Position numbers and translations under genes: made by a program. Of a DNA stretch of 64,000 nt, positions 49,291 through 61,366 are shown in pieces; position 1 is the stretch's first letter, and every line of letters starts with the position of its first letter. Source of the stretch: Parasponia andersonii (Eukaryota > Streptophyta > Magnoliopsida > Rosales > Cannabaceae); contig JXTB01000323.1 in assembly GCA_002914805.1 (NCBI GenBank), positions 336,031 through 400,030 on the forward strand, in the 5' to 3' direction. Below the pieces are notes generated by a model. The model was not told where the DNA came from, ran no database searches, and saw only the letters and a program-made list of their open reading frames with translations.

Positions 49291-49765
49291 TAGAAGTGTC
49301 AAAAAAGCCAGGGCAAATTAGGCAGGCCCGACCTATTTTCACGGGCCAAGCCGCAGAAACTAAATCTCAAGCTCAATCTGGCCTGTAAGCCTACCTAAAA
49401 TTAGGCCAAGATGAGTTTATGGTGGCCATTACGAGCCATTGTGGGTCAACACATCATTAGATTATCTTTTATTGTTTCACTTTGAATTTAATAAGATTTG
49501 AACATGAAAATGACTATTAATACATTAAATCATATATGTATTTTTTCAATTTAAAATCAAATTATATTATTATTTAATTACAAAACACATGTTTACATAT
49601 ATATATATATATTTGGCCTATCTTGGCCGTGGTGGCCGCCCTGCGGTCCTAGATACTAAGCCCAATTTGGCATATGAATATTCGCAGGCCAAGACGGAAT
49701 AAGCCACATATCAACCCAGCCTAATTCAACTTTGGGATGGGCCTCGACTAAAATTGACACTACTA
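49291..49765. mobile_element. hAT-like non-autonomous element with GGCC-rich ends
   Basis: The left end reads TAGAAGTGTCAAAAAAGCC and the right end, on the minus strand, reads TAGTAGTGTCAATTTTAGTC. These fit the plant hAT terminus style TAGGGGTGTCAAAA. Inside both ends are runs of ggcccg/cgggcc/ggccta phrases, the signature of this repeat group, around an AT-rich centre. The flanking 8-mers agcattga and gcactaga share only part of their bases, so the target duplication is decayed or wrongly placed. Confidence 0.6.
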
Positions 49766-49924
49766 GCACTAGATGCCAGCGCCAATTATCCTAATATGTT
49801 TTTGGAGGTCGAGTTGATATTTACCTATTTTCTAAGCTACGTGTTAACGAATGTCCCTTTTTTATTTTATTAATTTATATATATCTTTTTTTTTTTAGCT
49901 TCAATGCTTTTAGTTTACAGTATA

Positions 49925-50345
49925 ATTGATTTGACATATTCATGTATATAATTAATTTACCAGCATATATAATTTATTTATTATATATATAATTTACAAT
50001 TCATTTATTAATATAAATAATTCATTTACCGATATATACAATTCATGCACTAATATATATAATTTATTTATCATAATATATAACTAATTTACTAGTATAC
50101 ATAATTTATTTATCATAATATATAATTAATTTATCAATATTTATCATAATATATAATTAATTTACCAACTCTATAATTAATTTACACGAAAAGTTAGAAA
50201 AGAGCTAGCTCACAAGATTATTATAATTCACAGTTTATATAATTAATTTATCAATGTATTTAATTGATTTATCATGATGTATAAATAATTATGACAGTAT
50301 ATAATTAATTTACTAGTCTATATAATTATTTACCATAGAGTATAA
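49925..50345. repeat. AT-rich tandem repeat array
   Basis: Degenerate units of about 20-23 bp, of the type atatataatttatttatcat and ataattaatttacca, run head to tail for about 400 bases. The start gacatattcatgtatataat is shared with the array at 37990. There is no coding sequence. Confidence 0.75.
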
Positions 50346-50620
50346 ATTTGGTTGTTTCAAAAAAAATATTTGCCATTATTCATTTTATTTTTCAATATCT
50401 TTTTTGTTAAAAAGAATTCATATCATTAAGAAAAGTAGTAATATATCGTTATATTTCTAATATACCAAATATCACAAACTTAACAAAATATAAAAATAGA
50501 TCGAAAATCTTATTTCTAATGCATATACTTCTAAAACAATTTTAAAAAATTAAAAAAGCTTAGCCAGTAATGTGACCTAGGTATTAATTACTCAAGATCT
50601 GGCTATTAGATATGGTACTA

Positions 50621-50651
<31 letters not shown>

Positions 50652-51411
50652 GCTGTTCTAAGTCAAAAAAAAAAGAAAGTTTGTCCAGTAATGTGACCTG
50701 GCAATTAGATCTTTTTATTGTGTGTACTCTTGCCACCAATTTTTATGGAGATTTGCCAGCTATAACGCTAGAAATTGCAGATCTGAGCCATACACCACTT
50801 GCTATCCTGCTCGGACCTCTTCGCACACTGTGTCATCGGCGCCTTCGACGTCGCCGACTTCACCAACTCAGGTCATCTTTGATGCCGTACTTCAATGGAG
50901 TTCATAGACTTGAAATCTATTTACGTTTTTCACCAGTTTTCTCAATCTACTACTCCAGAGCTTGGCTTCCCAATCATTGTTTCGTGAGATCTAGCCATCA
51001 CAGAGAATTTTCAGGCCTGAATTTTTTTGGATTCATGAATGAATCTGGGGGGAAAAAGTCAAGAATTAGGATTGGCCATGTTTGAATTCGGAGAAGAAAG
51101 GAAGAAGCCAGTTTGTGAGTTATTAGTCTTAAGGCTAAAATCGGATTAAAGAAATGTTAGTTTAGAAGATAACGTTACTTTTATATACTACTTAATTTAT
51201 TAAAATAATTTAATTAATTTATTCTCATATTCATTTTTACATAATTTATTTAAAAATTTTTAAACGATTGTTCTAAATTAGTATCAAACTTAAATTTATA
51301 AAAAATTTTAAATTTAAGATCAATATTAATAATAATTAAAACATAAATTATAATTTAAACAATTGTCGAAATGAGAATAATAAAAAGGCGTAAAACTAAT
51401 AATATTTTAAG

Positions 51412-51456
<45 letters not shown>

Positions 51457-52280
51457 AAGAAAACAAATGGGGTATTCAGTGAAACGGGAGGTTGAAAAGG
51501 GGGCATTCTTGTCCATTCCCCTATTTTTTTCAGAACATTAACGAAAGACTAGACAACAACTAGTTAAGGGAAACAAAACGAAATCTTTTTGTTTAGTTTT
51601 TTTTTTTTTTTTTCTTTCCTTTTAGTATGAACAAAAAATGTAGAAAATACAAGAGTCGGGATGACTTGAGAAGTTTCTTGGCTTAGCCAATTTTTTTTTC
51701 TTTTCGGTTCTTAAACTAAATGAATACTGAATATGTCCACAAATGATCTTTTGAAAATGTCATCGTTTTATTCTGTCTTCAAAACAATATTAAAACACTG
51801 CGAAAAGCTACAAATATTGCTTTAAAATGGAAATGAAAGAGGAAAAGAAAGATCACGTACATAACACCAGGGAGAGATTACTACTCTTTATAATTTACTT
51901 ACTTTCTAATTTTTGCTCACGTAGAGGGAACATTATCCTTAGGACACCCGACCATTTGGTTCTTATATCTTCATGAAGAGAAAATCTATGTTCGTTGGAC
52001 TACGTAAGATAGAGTTTTGATGCTTTTGCTTTCATTTTCGTTCCACAAACTTTTTGAAAAGAAACTTGGAAAGAAACACTAAAACTCCCCAAAATAGGCA
52101 GAATCAGAATGTAGCATCTAAAAAGCTGACCGTTAGATTTGCATTATATATATCCAGTTTGGCTTCACGGGCACCAATACATGGGTTTCTTTTGGCCTAG
52201 ATCAAGGCTGGAATGATGCCCTCTCACTTTTGATCCGAAGTAAATGATGACAAGAGACCACAGGTCTACAAAGCAAAATC

Positions 52281-52322
<42 letters not shown>

Positions 52323-52922
52323 AACTCGAATAAGTATTTACTAACAAATTAGGCCAGTCTGCGTTATGCGACGCAGTCGCATTGATTAGAAATTTCGAGC
52401 CAGTCTAACCCTTAAAACACTAAAAGCCATCTTGATTCTGTACATCAATGAGCAAGCCAATACAAAACTATAGAAGGATCACTTACATACTGGTATATAT
52501 CAATTAAAGAACGAAAAATGGTCAAATTTCCAGCCTAATGAGCACCCTAAGACTACAACGCTAGAGATATGTATCATTAGGGAACACTAATTACGTAGAA
52601 AGTCCACTCTAGAAAAAGCTTCGTGGTGTAAAAATATCAAAGGATAACTACAATTCAGAGAAACCATGGTGCTTAGACCAAAAATCTCACTAACCTGCCT
52701 GGGGCTTCACACGACGAAGTAGAAAATTCTTTCCAGTTGCTGCAATATGCAACACCTAGCAACTCCCCAACCAAAATGAACATGCAGTTTGCCAGGTTCT
52801 GTAAGTTCGATTTAAAAGAAACCATCTCCATAGATAATTCTATTCACGTAAGCACGTGCTGCTATCCACATCCATTAATAAGATCAGTCACAGTTGCCAA
52901 TATACACTACATCATCCTAACC
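50346..52922. other. Intergenic DNA downstream of the GNOM-like gene
   Basis: It includes a 157-codon frame at 50612-51085 that starts in a poly-A run and has no recognisable domain; the region 50800-50900 is less AT-rich and could be an old gene or LTR fragment. (AT)n at about 51417-51454 and (GA)n at about 52285-52320 are microsatellites. The last few hundred bases before 52923 probably hold the GNOM 3'UTR. Confidence 0.5.
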
Positions 52923-55900
52923 TCAGCCAGCAGCACCTTCAGATGATATCGTTTGGGTTGAAGGTAATTGATCTGTTTCATCAGATACTAGATCTCCAGC
53001 TGCTTCACCGTTGGGTGACTGCTCTGAACTTTGATCAGGAAAAACTTCAGATTGCAAGGATGGAGCAATGTTATTTACATGTAGCCACGTCAGCTCCCAC
53101 AAACTGTCTCCACCTAAAGCACTTCTCTGCACAAGCACTCCCCTTGTCTTCATAACAATTAACGTGTTCTTAAGCAGCTCAGGTACCAGCTCCTGAAGCT
53201 TCTCACTTTTCTTACCTCTAACTTTCACTTTTATGTATTTTTCCATTCGGCTGAGAACACCCAGCCATAATTTGCAGAAGGTTGTTAATTGAGATAGATC
53301 AGGAAGCAACTGAAGAAACACCTTAGGCAAGAGTTTCATAGCAAGTATAAGTGTTCCTTCCATATTCCGGTAGTCTTTTTGAGAGTGGCCTTGAGCAATT
53401 TCAAGCAAGTCATCAAGCATTGTGAAGATCACCAGATCAAAACACTGTAACCACAGCCCATGAGGAAGATGTACCCCATCCACTCCTGTCAGGCACTTTT
53501 GCAATGACAACAAAGCATGATTTCTAACCTCTTCTCTTTGGTCCAAACAAACTTTTCTTAATCCCTGAACAAGCCGTAACCACATCTCCCCAATATCCTG
53601 AGACATCCTGACAGCTTCCTCCTCTCCCATTGCTTCCTTTGCCTCAGAGGCCCACCGTGTCAAGCAATCAACTGAACCAGCCATTAGATCCAGTGCACGA
53701 ACAGAACGCTCTGCCTGTCCAACACGAGACTCAGCAAACTGCCTTGATGCATCCATGCAGATGACATAATTGGCTGGCAACAAGTGGACCCCACCAGACA
53801 TAATGAACAACAACGCATCAAATCCAGCCTCTGACGCTTCTGGATGTCGAGCAGTGATAGAAAGAAGGGATGTAATGGTGCGCCACCCTAATTGGGATCT
53901 GATGTGAGAGGCATTCGCTTTTACAAGGCGACTAACTTCCTGTGTAATTTGTTCACAGTATGCATCTGCAATTCGGGCATCAAGTTTTAAAACAAGTTGC
54001 AACGACCTTAAAAGTTCATCAGCAAGTTTCTCTTTGTAAGGAAGCAGCCGCTGACAAATACGAAGAAGTCCAAAAACAGCCTTCTCCACCAAAGCACATG
54101 GCATCACAGTTGACTGAACAATGCTGGATATGTGCTCATAGACACCCTGCCAAAGAAGCACAATCCTGTCCCTGTTATTCAGGGTAATTGCAATTAGCAA
54201 CTCCAGACAGAAAACTGCAGTGTCTTCATCCTCAGGAGAGCTGTTCCCTTTCTGAGGTCGCCCTGCAGCGCAGATGAGTGCTCGCGCAAGCTGAAATAGA
54301 GATTCAGCTTGCAGAAACTTACTCTCAGTAAATATGCTGTCAATATGGCACTTCTGAATTGTCTGAAGGGTGCGTTGATGAGCAGCTAATTGTTGCTCAG
54401 TAGGTTGTGACCTTGGCTCCTCTGTATCAAGGGACAAGAGCTGACTAAACCGGCCCATCAACCCAGAGGATCTCCTAGGAGTACCCATGGAAGGCATATG
54501 AGCAGAAGATAGAGAATTTGTTAGAGGTTTGCCATGCCCAGTATCAGCAGAGAGCTCTGACTCATCAGCTGCATCACTGGCCACACGGGCTGGAAGAAGA
54601 CCAAGCTTGTGCAATCTTAAAATGCAATCCAGAATATTTCTCCAACCTGTGCGAACGTAATCACCATATCTGTTGGCAATAGTGAAAACTGTCACAGTTG
54701 CCATTCTAGCTTTCGTATTATCACCAAATTCCAGCACAGGTTCTTCTGCAGATGATGGGTTCAGCAGTGTTGTGAACTTACACAGAGAAACAACAAGATC
54801 ATCAAGGACATCTTCAAGATGATGGCATGCTGAAATCTTTGCAACAGCTAGGAATCCATCAATACATGTTTGGTAAACCTCTTCATGTTCTGCATGATCA
54901 AAAACCACAGAAATAGCAGCAATTGTTGGCCCTGACATTATAGCAAACATATCATGGTCAAGGTAAGCTCTGGAATCTGACACTATGAATGGAGCAGTTT
55001 TCTTTGATTTGTGCATTAGATCAATCCACCGGCTTGGTGTCATTTCAGGAAAACCAGCACCTTGTTCTGGGGTTGTGCGAATCTCATTCTTGCAAATTGA
55101 TTGGTACAGCTCTGACAGGAAATCTCGAGGTAGGTCATTACCTCCATTTATGTGCCGATTATTCCGGATAAAATCCTCTTCTGTCATTTTTTTCTTTACT
55201 TGTACATTGTGCTGATCTGTATTAAGCATTATCAACGAATATGATAACAAGAGAGCAGCATCCTTGTTAGCCAGAATCTGTGGTGACTGCTCATAATATC
55301 TCTCTGAGAATGCCTCAAGCACTCTTTGTATCTTCTGTGACTCTCCAGGCAATCGGAATGTCTCTAAAAACAGTCGCAATGCGGTATCCAAATTCATGTC
55401 TTGGAAATCGAAAGTCCCAGCAAATTCAAGAAGAACTTGAACACAAAACTCATCATGATTCCCCAGAAAATCCCCCACTAGATTCTTATCCAAGCCAGCA
55501 GTATACCTGAAAAAGCATGCCACGCTTTGAGGATCAAGTTTGTCAGGCAAGAGATGTGTTCCTTGGAGGAATTCTAGCCCTTTCTTTGGATCACGATTAA
55601 AGTGATCAGCCCCAATCATTAACCTCCTCTTTATGTATTTCCTCCGACGAACAAATGGAACCCAGTGACTAGGATCGTTGTAGTTATCACACTTCACCAT
55701 CCAGAATGGAGTATACTCTTCAAGACTGACTGGAGTGTACTCTGAACCAACCGATCCATTGCCTACCCTCTCAGCCATTCCCTGAATAACAGCAATAAGA
55801 CCATCCAGAGCGAGAATATGCATTGATGACAAGGGGCAATTAACAGGGAAAGCACTCTTGGACAAGAGATTAGCGAGGTCTTCAAAGACATTACTGCAAG

Positions 55901-58003
55901 TTATGTCACAATCTAAGTTAGCATACATTTCCACCATGAATGTTTTCTGTCGACAGAAGTCAACGAGAGCCTCCATAGCAATCTCCTGCTGCTGGTAAGA
56001 TGCTCCATATCTGCTTTGTGCAATCCTCAAAATCACACAAGAAAAGAAAGCCTCAAGCTGTAATTTGAGTTCAGTACGCAGATGATGATACAGATTAAGA
56101 ACAATGCTGCATACCATAGAAAGAATAAGCGGACTCACTGACAAGCCAAACTGCATCAGATTACGAAATAATTCATCCTGAATTAAACCCAACAATCTAG
56201 GGTGATGGCTAATGGAGGCACCACCCAACTCTATAGCAGAATTAATCAAACCCAAGGCAAATAATGGCACGTCTTCATCAAATGCTACTGTATTTGATCT
56301 TGGACCCATTCCCACATTCTCAACAACATTTAGCAAAGAGCACAAGAAATGAAATATTTCCACCATGCAAGGCACTCCATATGGCTCAGTCATCAGACGT
56401 AAGTCATATGGTATGGTGTCCTTTCCAGTGCCGGTCCCAATTGCATCTTCATCCATTCCTGCTGCTGCTGCACCTACAGAAGCATTGGAAGCAAGGTTCG
56501 TGGATAATGCTTGACCGTCATATACAGAAGTCATGTTGCCATTTTCCAATTGCCTACTTCCAAATGCATACTCATTGTTCAAGCCAGATCTCTGCACAGT
56601 AAACAATGACTCCATATATTCATTAAAGAATAAAAACAATGAAGACTCTTCAATGTAAGAAACAACAATTTATTATTTTTCAACCTATGAGCAATAAATC
56701 AAGCCCAGTCCTTACCCCATAGAAATGGTCACCGTTCCTAATATTCCAGAAGAAAACTTTCCTCTTAAGGTCCAGTAAAGCAGACACGACCCAAGTGCCA
56801 CATAATTTTGTAATTAATAATTGAAGCCAATTGAAATACAAGGCATCCAGCCCCAACATATAAAATTGGAATTATATTCCCCTGATACTTCTCCCTCATA
56901 GCCACAAAAGAAAAGCGAAACTACCAAAAAATAAAAAATGATACGATGGAAAGGAACTTCGATATATCCTGCTTAATAACCAAAGCATGAAACGCGAGGA
57001 CAAAGAACTGACAAAGTCCTTTAAGAAAAACTTTAACTAAGACCAAACTAATGAAGGAAACCAATAAATATGACTGAGGTCCAAACTTCTGTGCAACTAA
57101 GTTTTTATCAAAGGCATGTTTCAACCATAGCTCAACTCCTTACTAGTATTCATACCATTATTCTTTCAAGTTTTTTCAATAAATTGGTTTTAAATTCCTT
57201 ACATGTCCCCAACAACTAAACATAACACAGGAAATACTCAAGAAAGAATGAAAGGAAAAAAGCAAATATACCTCTCGATTGATAGAATCGATTCCATTTA
57301 CTAGTGCACTTTCTGAGTTCCCAACATCAGGAAGGTGTGAGAAGATACACCTAACAAGTTCATGCATGGTGTGCCGAGCTATCCGTTGTAATAACTCACC
57401 CTTCGTTCCTGCTTGGTGGACTATTCGGAAACATGTATTCACTATTGTGCAAACATGCTGATTACTCAACATAACAGATGCTTTGCTCTTCATACAAGCC
57501 AAAAGAACTTGTAGTATCTTCATTAGAACTACCTCTTCTGATGCAGGATCAGTCACCTCAAATCTGCAGCTGGTGACAGCATCAACTAACAAGTGCATTG
57601 CATCTTCAACATTTACAGTGTTTTGATCAATTACATCAAGTGTTAAAATCTTGTAAACAGAAGACAAAGCAACACCGGTAATTGGAGCACCAGTTTCATC
57701 TGACCGAATCACATCCAGAAATGGTTGAAGATACACAGCAGGGTTGATGGTATGCCACTGATGCTGCCATGTAAAAATTTGCTTACGTAATGCCTTCAAA
57801 GACTGAATTAGGGAGTGTTCCAGCTGATCATCACCAGACATATAACGCCCACCCCATCTTACATTTCTCCTCATTACTGCTAATACAGCCCCTATTTCTG
57901 AATTAATCATGCATGCTAAAGTAGCTTTATTAGAACAGCCATCACAGTCCTCAGGTTCTTCTTCAATTGCCTTTATTCCAGTCTGCAGCTTTAGACGCCC
58001 CAT
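52923..58003 (-). CDS. GN: GNOM-like ARF guanine-nucleotide exchange factor (GBF1 family)
   Basis: A large cytosolic/endosome-associated protein that loads GTP onto ARF GTPases at Golgi and endosomes. In Arabidopsis GNOM directs PIN auxin-carrier recycling and embryo polarity. Two coding exons on the minus strand, 58003-57272 and 56591-52923, join in phase 0 to give 1466 aa, against 1451 in Arabidopsis GNOM. The N-terminal DCB dimerisation domain is about residues 1-246, and the HUS box region follows. The SEC7 domain is about 570-760, with the catalytic glutamate finger in FRLPGES (Glu661). Conserved downstream helical HDS domains run to the end. Met699 in SLIMLNTDQHN corresponds to the Arabidopsis Met696 that confers brefeldin A sensitivity, so a BFA-sensitive type is expected. 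The intron lies at the DCB boundary. No frame damage is seen. GNOM versus a GNL1-like paralogue is judged by strong overall similarity to GNOM. Confidence 0.95.
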
Positions 58004-58275
58004 GTTTGACCAATATTCTTAAGATGTAACCCAGGTTCTACTTGCAGTTACCAAGTATTATGTAGAGAGTAGAGACAGCACAGAAATATAAGCAAAGCAT
58101 TCCTTCACAATCAACAGAAATAAGAGGACCATAGTGTTAGAAAATTCACATACTAATAAGTTGATGAGTCAAAAAGGTAAAAGTGAGAATGATCTTTCTG
58201 TAACATATNAATAGGTAATAATAACGGAGGAACAAATATTTCATAATGAAACTTGTAAATACCAAATACATACAC

Positions 58276-59500
58276 AGGGCATAAATAATTGGGTGCCAGT
58301 CGTTGCCTTGGAGCTTGGAGGATTGCGTCAAAGCTAATGCAACAGTTTCCTTCTCTTGCCAACACCCCTGCCCACTGAAAATTTAGAACACACAAAAGCA
58401 CACAAATGCATAATTAGACGTACATATAATGAGAGTACAGTTGACATGAAATATAATCTCCAAAGCAAACTTATCTTTTAGTTGGGAATTGAATCAGTAA
58501 AAAAAAATAAACGCTAAAAACCCTATTGCAGTAGCATAGCTGCATAACAACAGCACAACTCCACTACCACCATCATGGTGCCAATGCCAGTAAGAATACC
58601 CATTACTCTACATAATCTACCAAAACACCTCCACATAAACAATGCATAACGACTCATCACTTCATTTGATTGATTGTGGCCAACTTACAAGGATCATAAT
58701 CTAAGTCTAGAAGAGAACCTTCAATAACTAAATTTAAACGCCTAACATATTAACCTTGCTTATCGATAGGCACATCAGTACCACAACTTGACCCAACCCA
58801 GAATGCAAAAAAACCTAACCCACATCAAGTCTTCGCAAAACTCAAATCCCATAAAAAAAATTGGCATGAAAACATAAAACTCCACAAACAAAATCCCATT
58901 CCATGAGACCAGAAATAGCATTTGGCAATCGCCATTTGCCACACACTCAAAACTTTCAAAATTTCGCCATCTCTTCGTGCCACCATTTTTCATAAAAATC
59001 AACACTGAGATCTCATTTCACCATAGACCCATTACGATGTAAAATGAGATCCGATCCACCAATGCAAATCCCAATTCAAAGAAGATCACAGTCAATGAGC
59101 TAAAAAAGTATAGCCAAAACGACAGATCATTCTGCACAGATCTTCCCAGAACCCCAAACTAGCCGCATCTCAAGAGGCTTTAACCCCCCCCTGTTTTCTT
59201 TTTTTAAAAAAAAAAGGCTTCTTATACAAAGAAAAAAGAGATCAATTTGAACTTGACATGAGACGATGTCGACATTGAATTCAAGAACAGACAGCTTCGA
59301 ATCACAGAGAGAAAGGAGAAATGCAAATCTAGGAAAGAGTGTAGCGAACCTGAACCTGAGATGGACGCCTCGAATTCGAAACCCTAGAGCTCTGAGCAGC
59401 GATCGAGAAGAGAAAGAGAGGGTTTTGAGAAGAATGTAGTCCAGTAAAGCTGGGCGCCAAGCTGCCGAGACCAGTCAGCCAGTCACCATAGTTTCACCAT
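58276..59500 (-). other. Probable 5'UTR exons of the GNOM-like gene
   Basis: On the minus strand an exon-like leader lies upstream of about 59350, ending TTCAG|GTTCGC at 59350. A second block, 58374-58276, is preceded by attttcag and followed by GTGTATG. The start codon exon then begins somewhere around 58010-58065. Arabidopsis GNOM also has 5'UTR introns. The outer transcript end is not determined. There is one N at 58209. Confidence 0.45.
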
Positions 59501-61366
59501 CATCACCCTAGCTCGGATGCGATCGGAACCGTTGCTCCTTTGCTACACGTTTTTTTTTTTTTTTTTATAAATTTTATTTTATCCCTATTGAGTTTTGACT
59601 GGTTAATAACGAAATATGCAATATGAAAATTTTTAAATATATTTTAAAAAACGAGGATAAAATAAATTAATACTAAATGGAATTTTAATTAGAAAGACTT
59701 CTTATCACGTGGGTTTTTTTTTTTTTTTGGAAAGTCTTTTTGGAAAACAATTTTTTTAAGGGTCTTATCAAAGGTTCATTCTTCCAAAATTTTCTTTTTC
59801 TCTAAAGTTAAATCACTCCCGAACTCGTCTTTTCTTTTTTTTTTTTTTTTTAATTTTCCCATCAAATTCTTGAATTCTTAACCTTTCAAAATTGGTCGAC
59901 AATTTTGTTCACGGCTCTCATTATTTGGTCCTTGTTCACAAATCACAATTCTCGTTACGTTGGATTTTGGATACTAAACCTTAGCGGGAAACTAGAATAA
60001 ATAAAACAAAAATGTTAGGGCGAAAAAAAGAATTTTCCTTTTTCATTTTTTAGCGATGCGATGAGCGTTTATCGGTTTTTTGAATTTTAATATTCAAGTC
60101 TACAAAAAGTTTTAAGTATGCAATGAATATTGATTGAACAATTTTAAGTTTCTTTGTAAAATCGAGTTTATAGGTAAAATGTATTATCTAAATATAGGAA
60201 GTTAAAGAAAATTAAAGATTTGCTTGTTTTTCAAGTCATATTCACGTTCGATTGAGTTTTGAATAAAAATTTGAATAAATCGAGTATTAACAAAATATGA
60301 GTTCAATTCAATTTAGTCATGTTTGATTTGTTATCATTTTATGCGAGTTCTAATTTTAGTCAGATTGAGTCAATTTTAATTTTAGTTAATGAAGTTCAAT
60401 CATATTGGCCGGTTTTACAGGTATTTTGTCTATCAATAATTCCATATTGAAGGGGAAATAAATTTAAAAAAATATATAAAAATACTAATCCAAGCAATAT
60501 CAATATTTGCACATAAATGCTTTTAACAACGCAAAGTCATGAAAATCATCCCAAAAGTGACCAAGATTCAAGTACTTATAAAAAAAGAATAAAACAATAA
60601 TAGAAATCACCTAAGTGATATTGTGACTCTATGTGTTTGATATTAATACGATAATTTATATAACTTTCCCTAGTTCTCAATAATTACTGTAAGAGTTAAT
60701 TCTGAAAAAAAAAAATCTTTATATTTAGTCTTCCTGTAATTTAAACCTTTAATTTTGAGTTTTGCCAAAAAATAAAAAACCTTAACATTTTAAAATTCTA
60801 AAAACTTATACCCTTGTCCCTATTTTACCCACTTTATATTAGTCTAAATAATATTTTTTGTAAATATTTTAACATTTTGAGAATAAGAATAATATAATCT
60901 ACGTCTTAATTTGTCTTAATTTGTAATTTTTGAGGATAAATTTGTTAAAATATGGGTGGATCATACAATTTTTTGTTTAAATCTAAACAAGAGAAAATTG
61001 AATCCCTTTCAAATTTTTACTCTCTCTCTCTGAAAATCAAAATTCTAAACAAAGAGGTATTTCTAACCAAAAAAAAAAAAACATTTCAATGAATAACTAA
61101 ATAAAATGTTTTTAAAAATCATAGACAAAATTTTAATACACAACTAACGCAATTATTCAAGGAAGACAATTACGTAAACCTCCTCAGCTTTCCTATTTAT
61201 CCGAAATCCGAAAACTCTCCCCCACACCAAACGGTATTACCACTTATAGGTGTGAGCAAGTAGACACAACATTAACCCTCCGATTTCCATTTCTAGATTA
61301 GACTCCTCATTATCCAATTAGGACGACAATGCAACAAACAAAAAGAGAGAAAAGAAAAACTCGTCA
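59501..61366. other. Intergenic region between divergent GNOM-like and TL17 genes
   Basis: The two genes are transcribed away from this 1.9-kb spacer, which must hold both promoters. It is AT-rich with several poly-T runs (59550-59566, 59715-59728, 59832-59850). No coding sequence or clear TATA box was identified. Confidence 0.5.

Noticed and set aside
50612..51085. 157-codon plus-strand frame
   Set aside because: It begins in a poly-A run, has no recognisable motif and no neighbouring gene structure; possibly an old fragment, but not supportable as a gene.
52923..56602. Plus-strand frames across the GNOM region
   Set aside because: Short antisense shadows of a strongly conserved coding exon.
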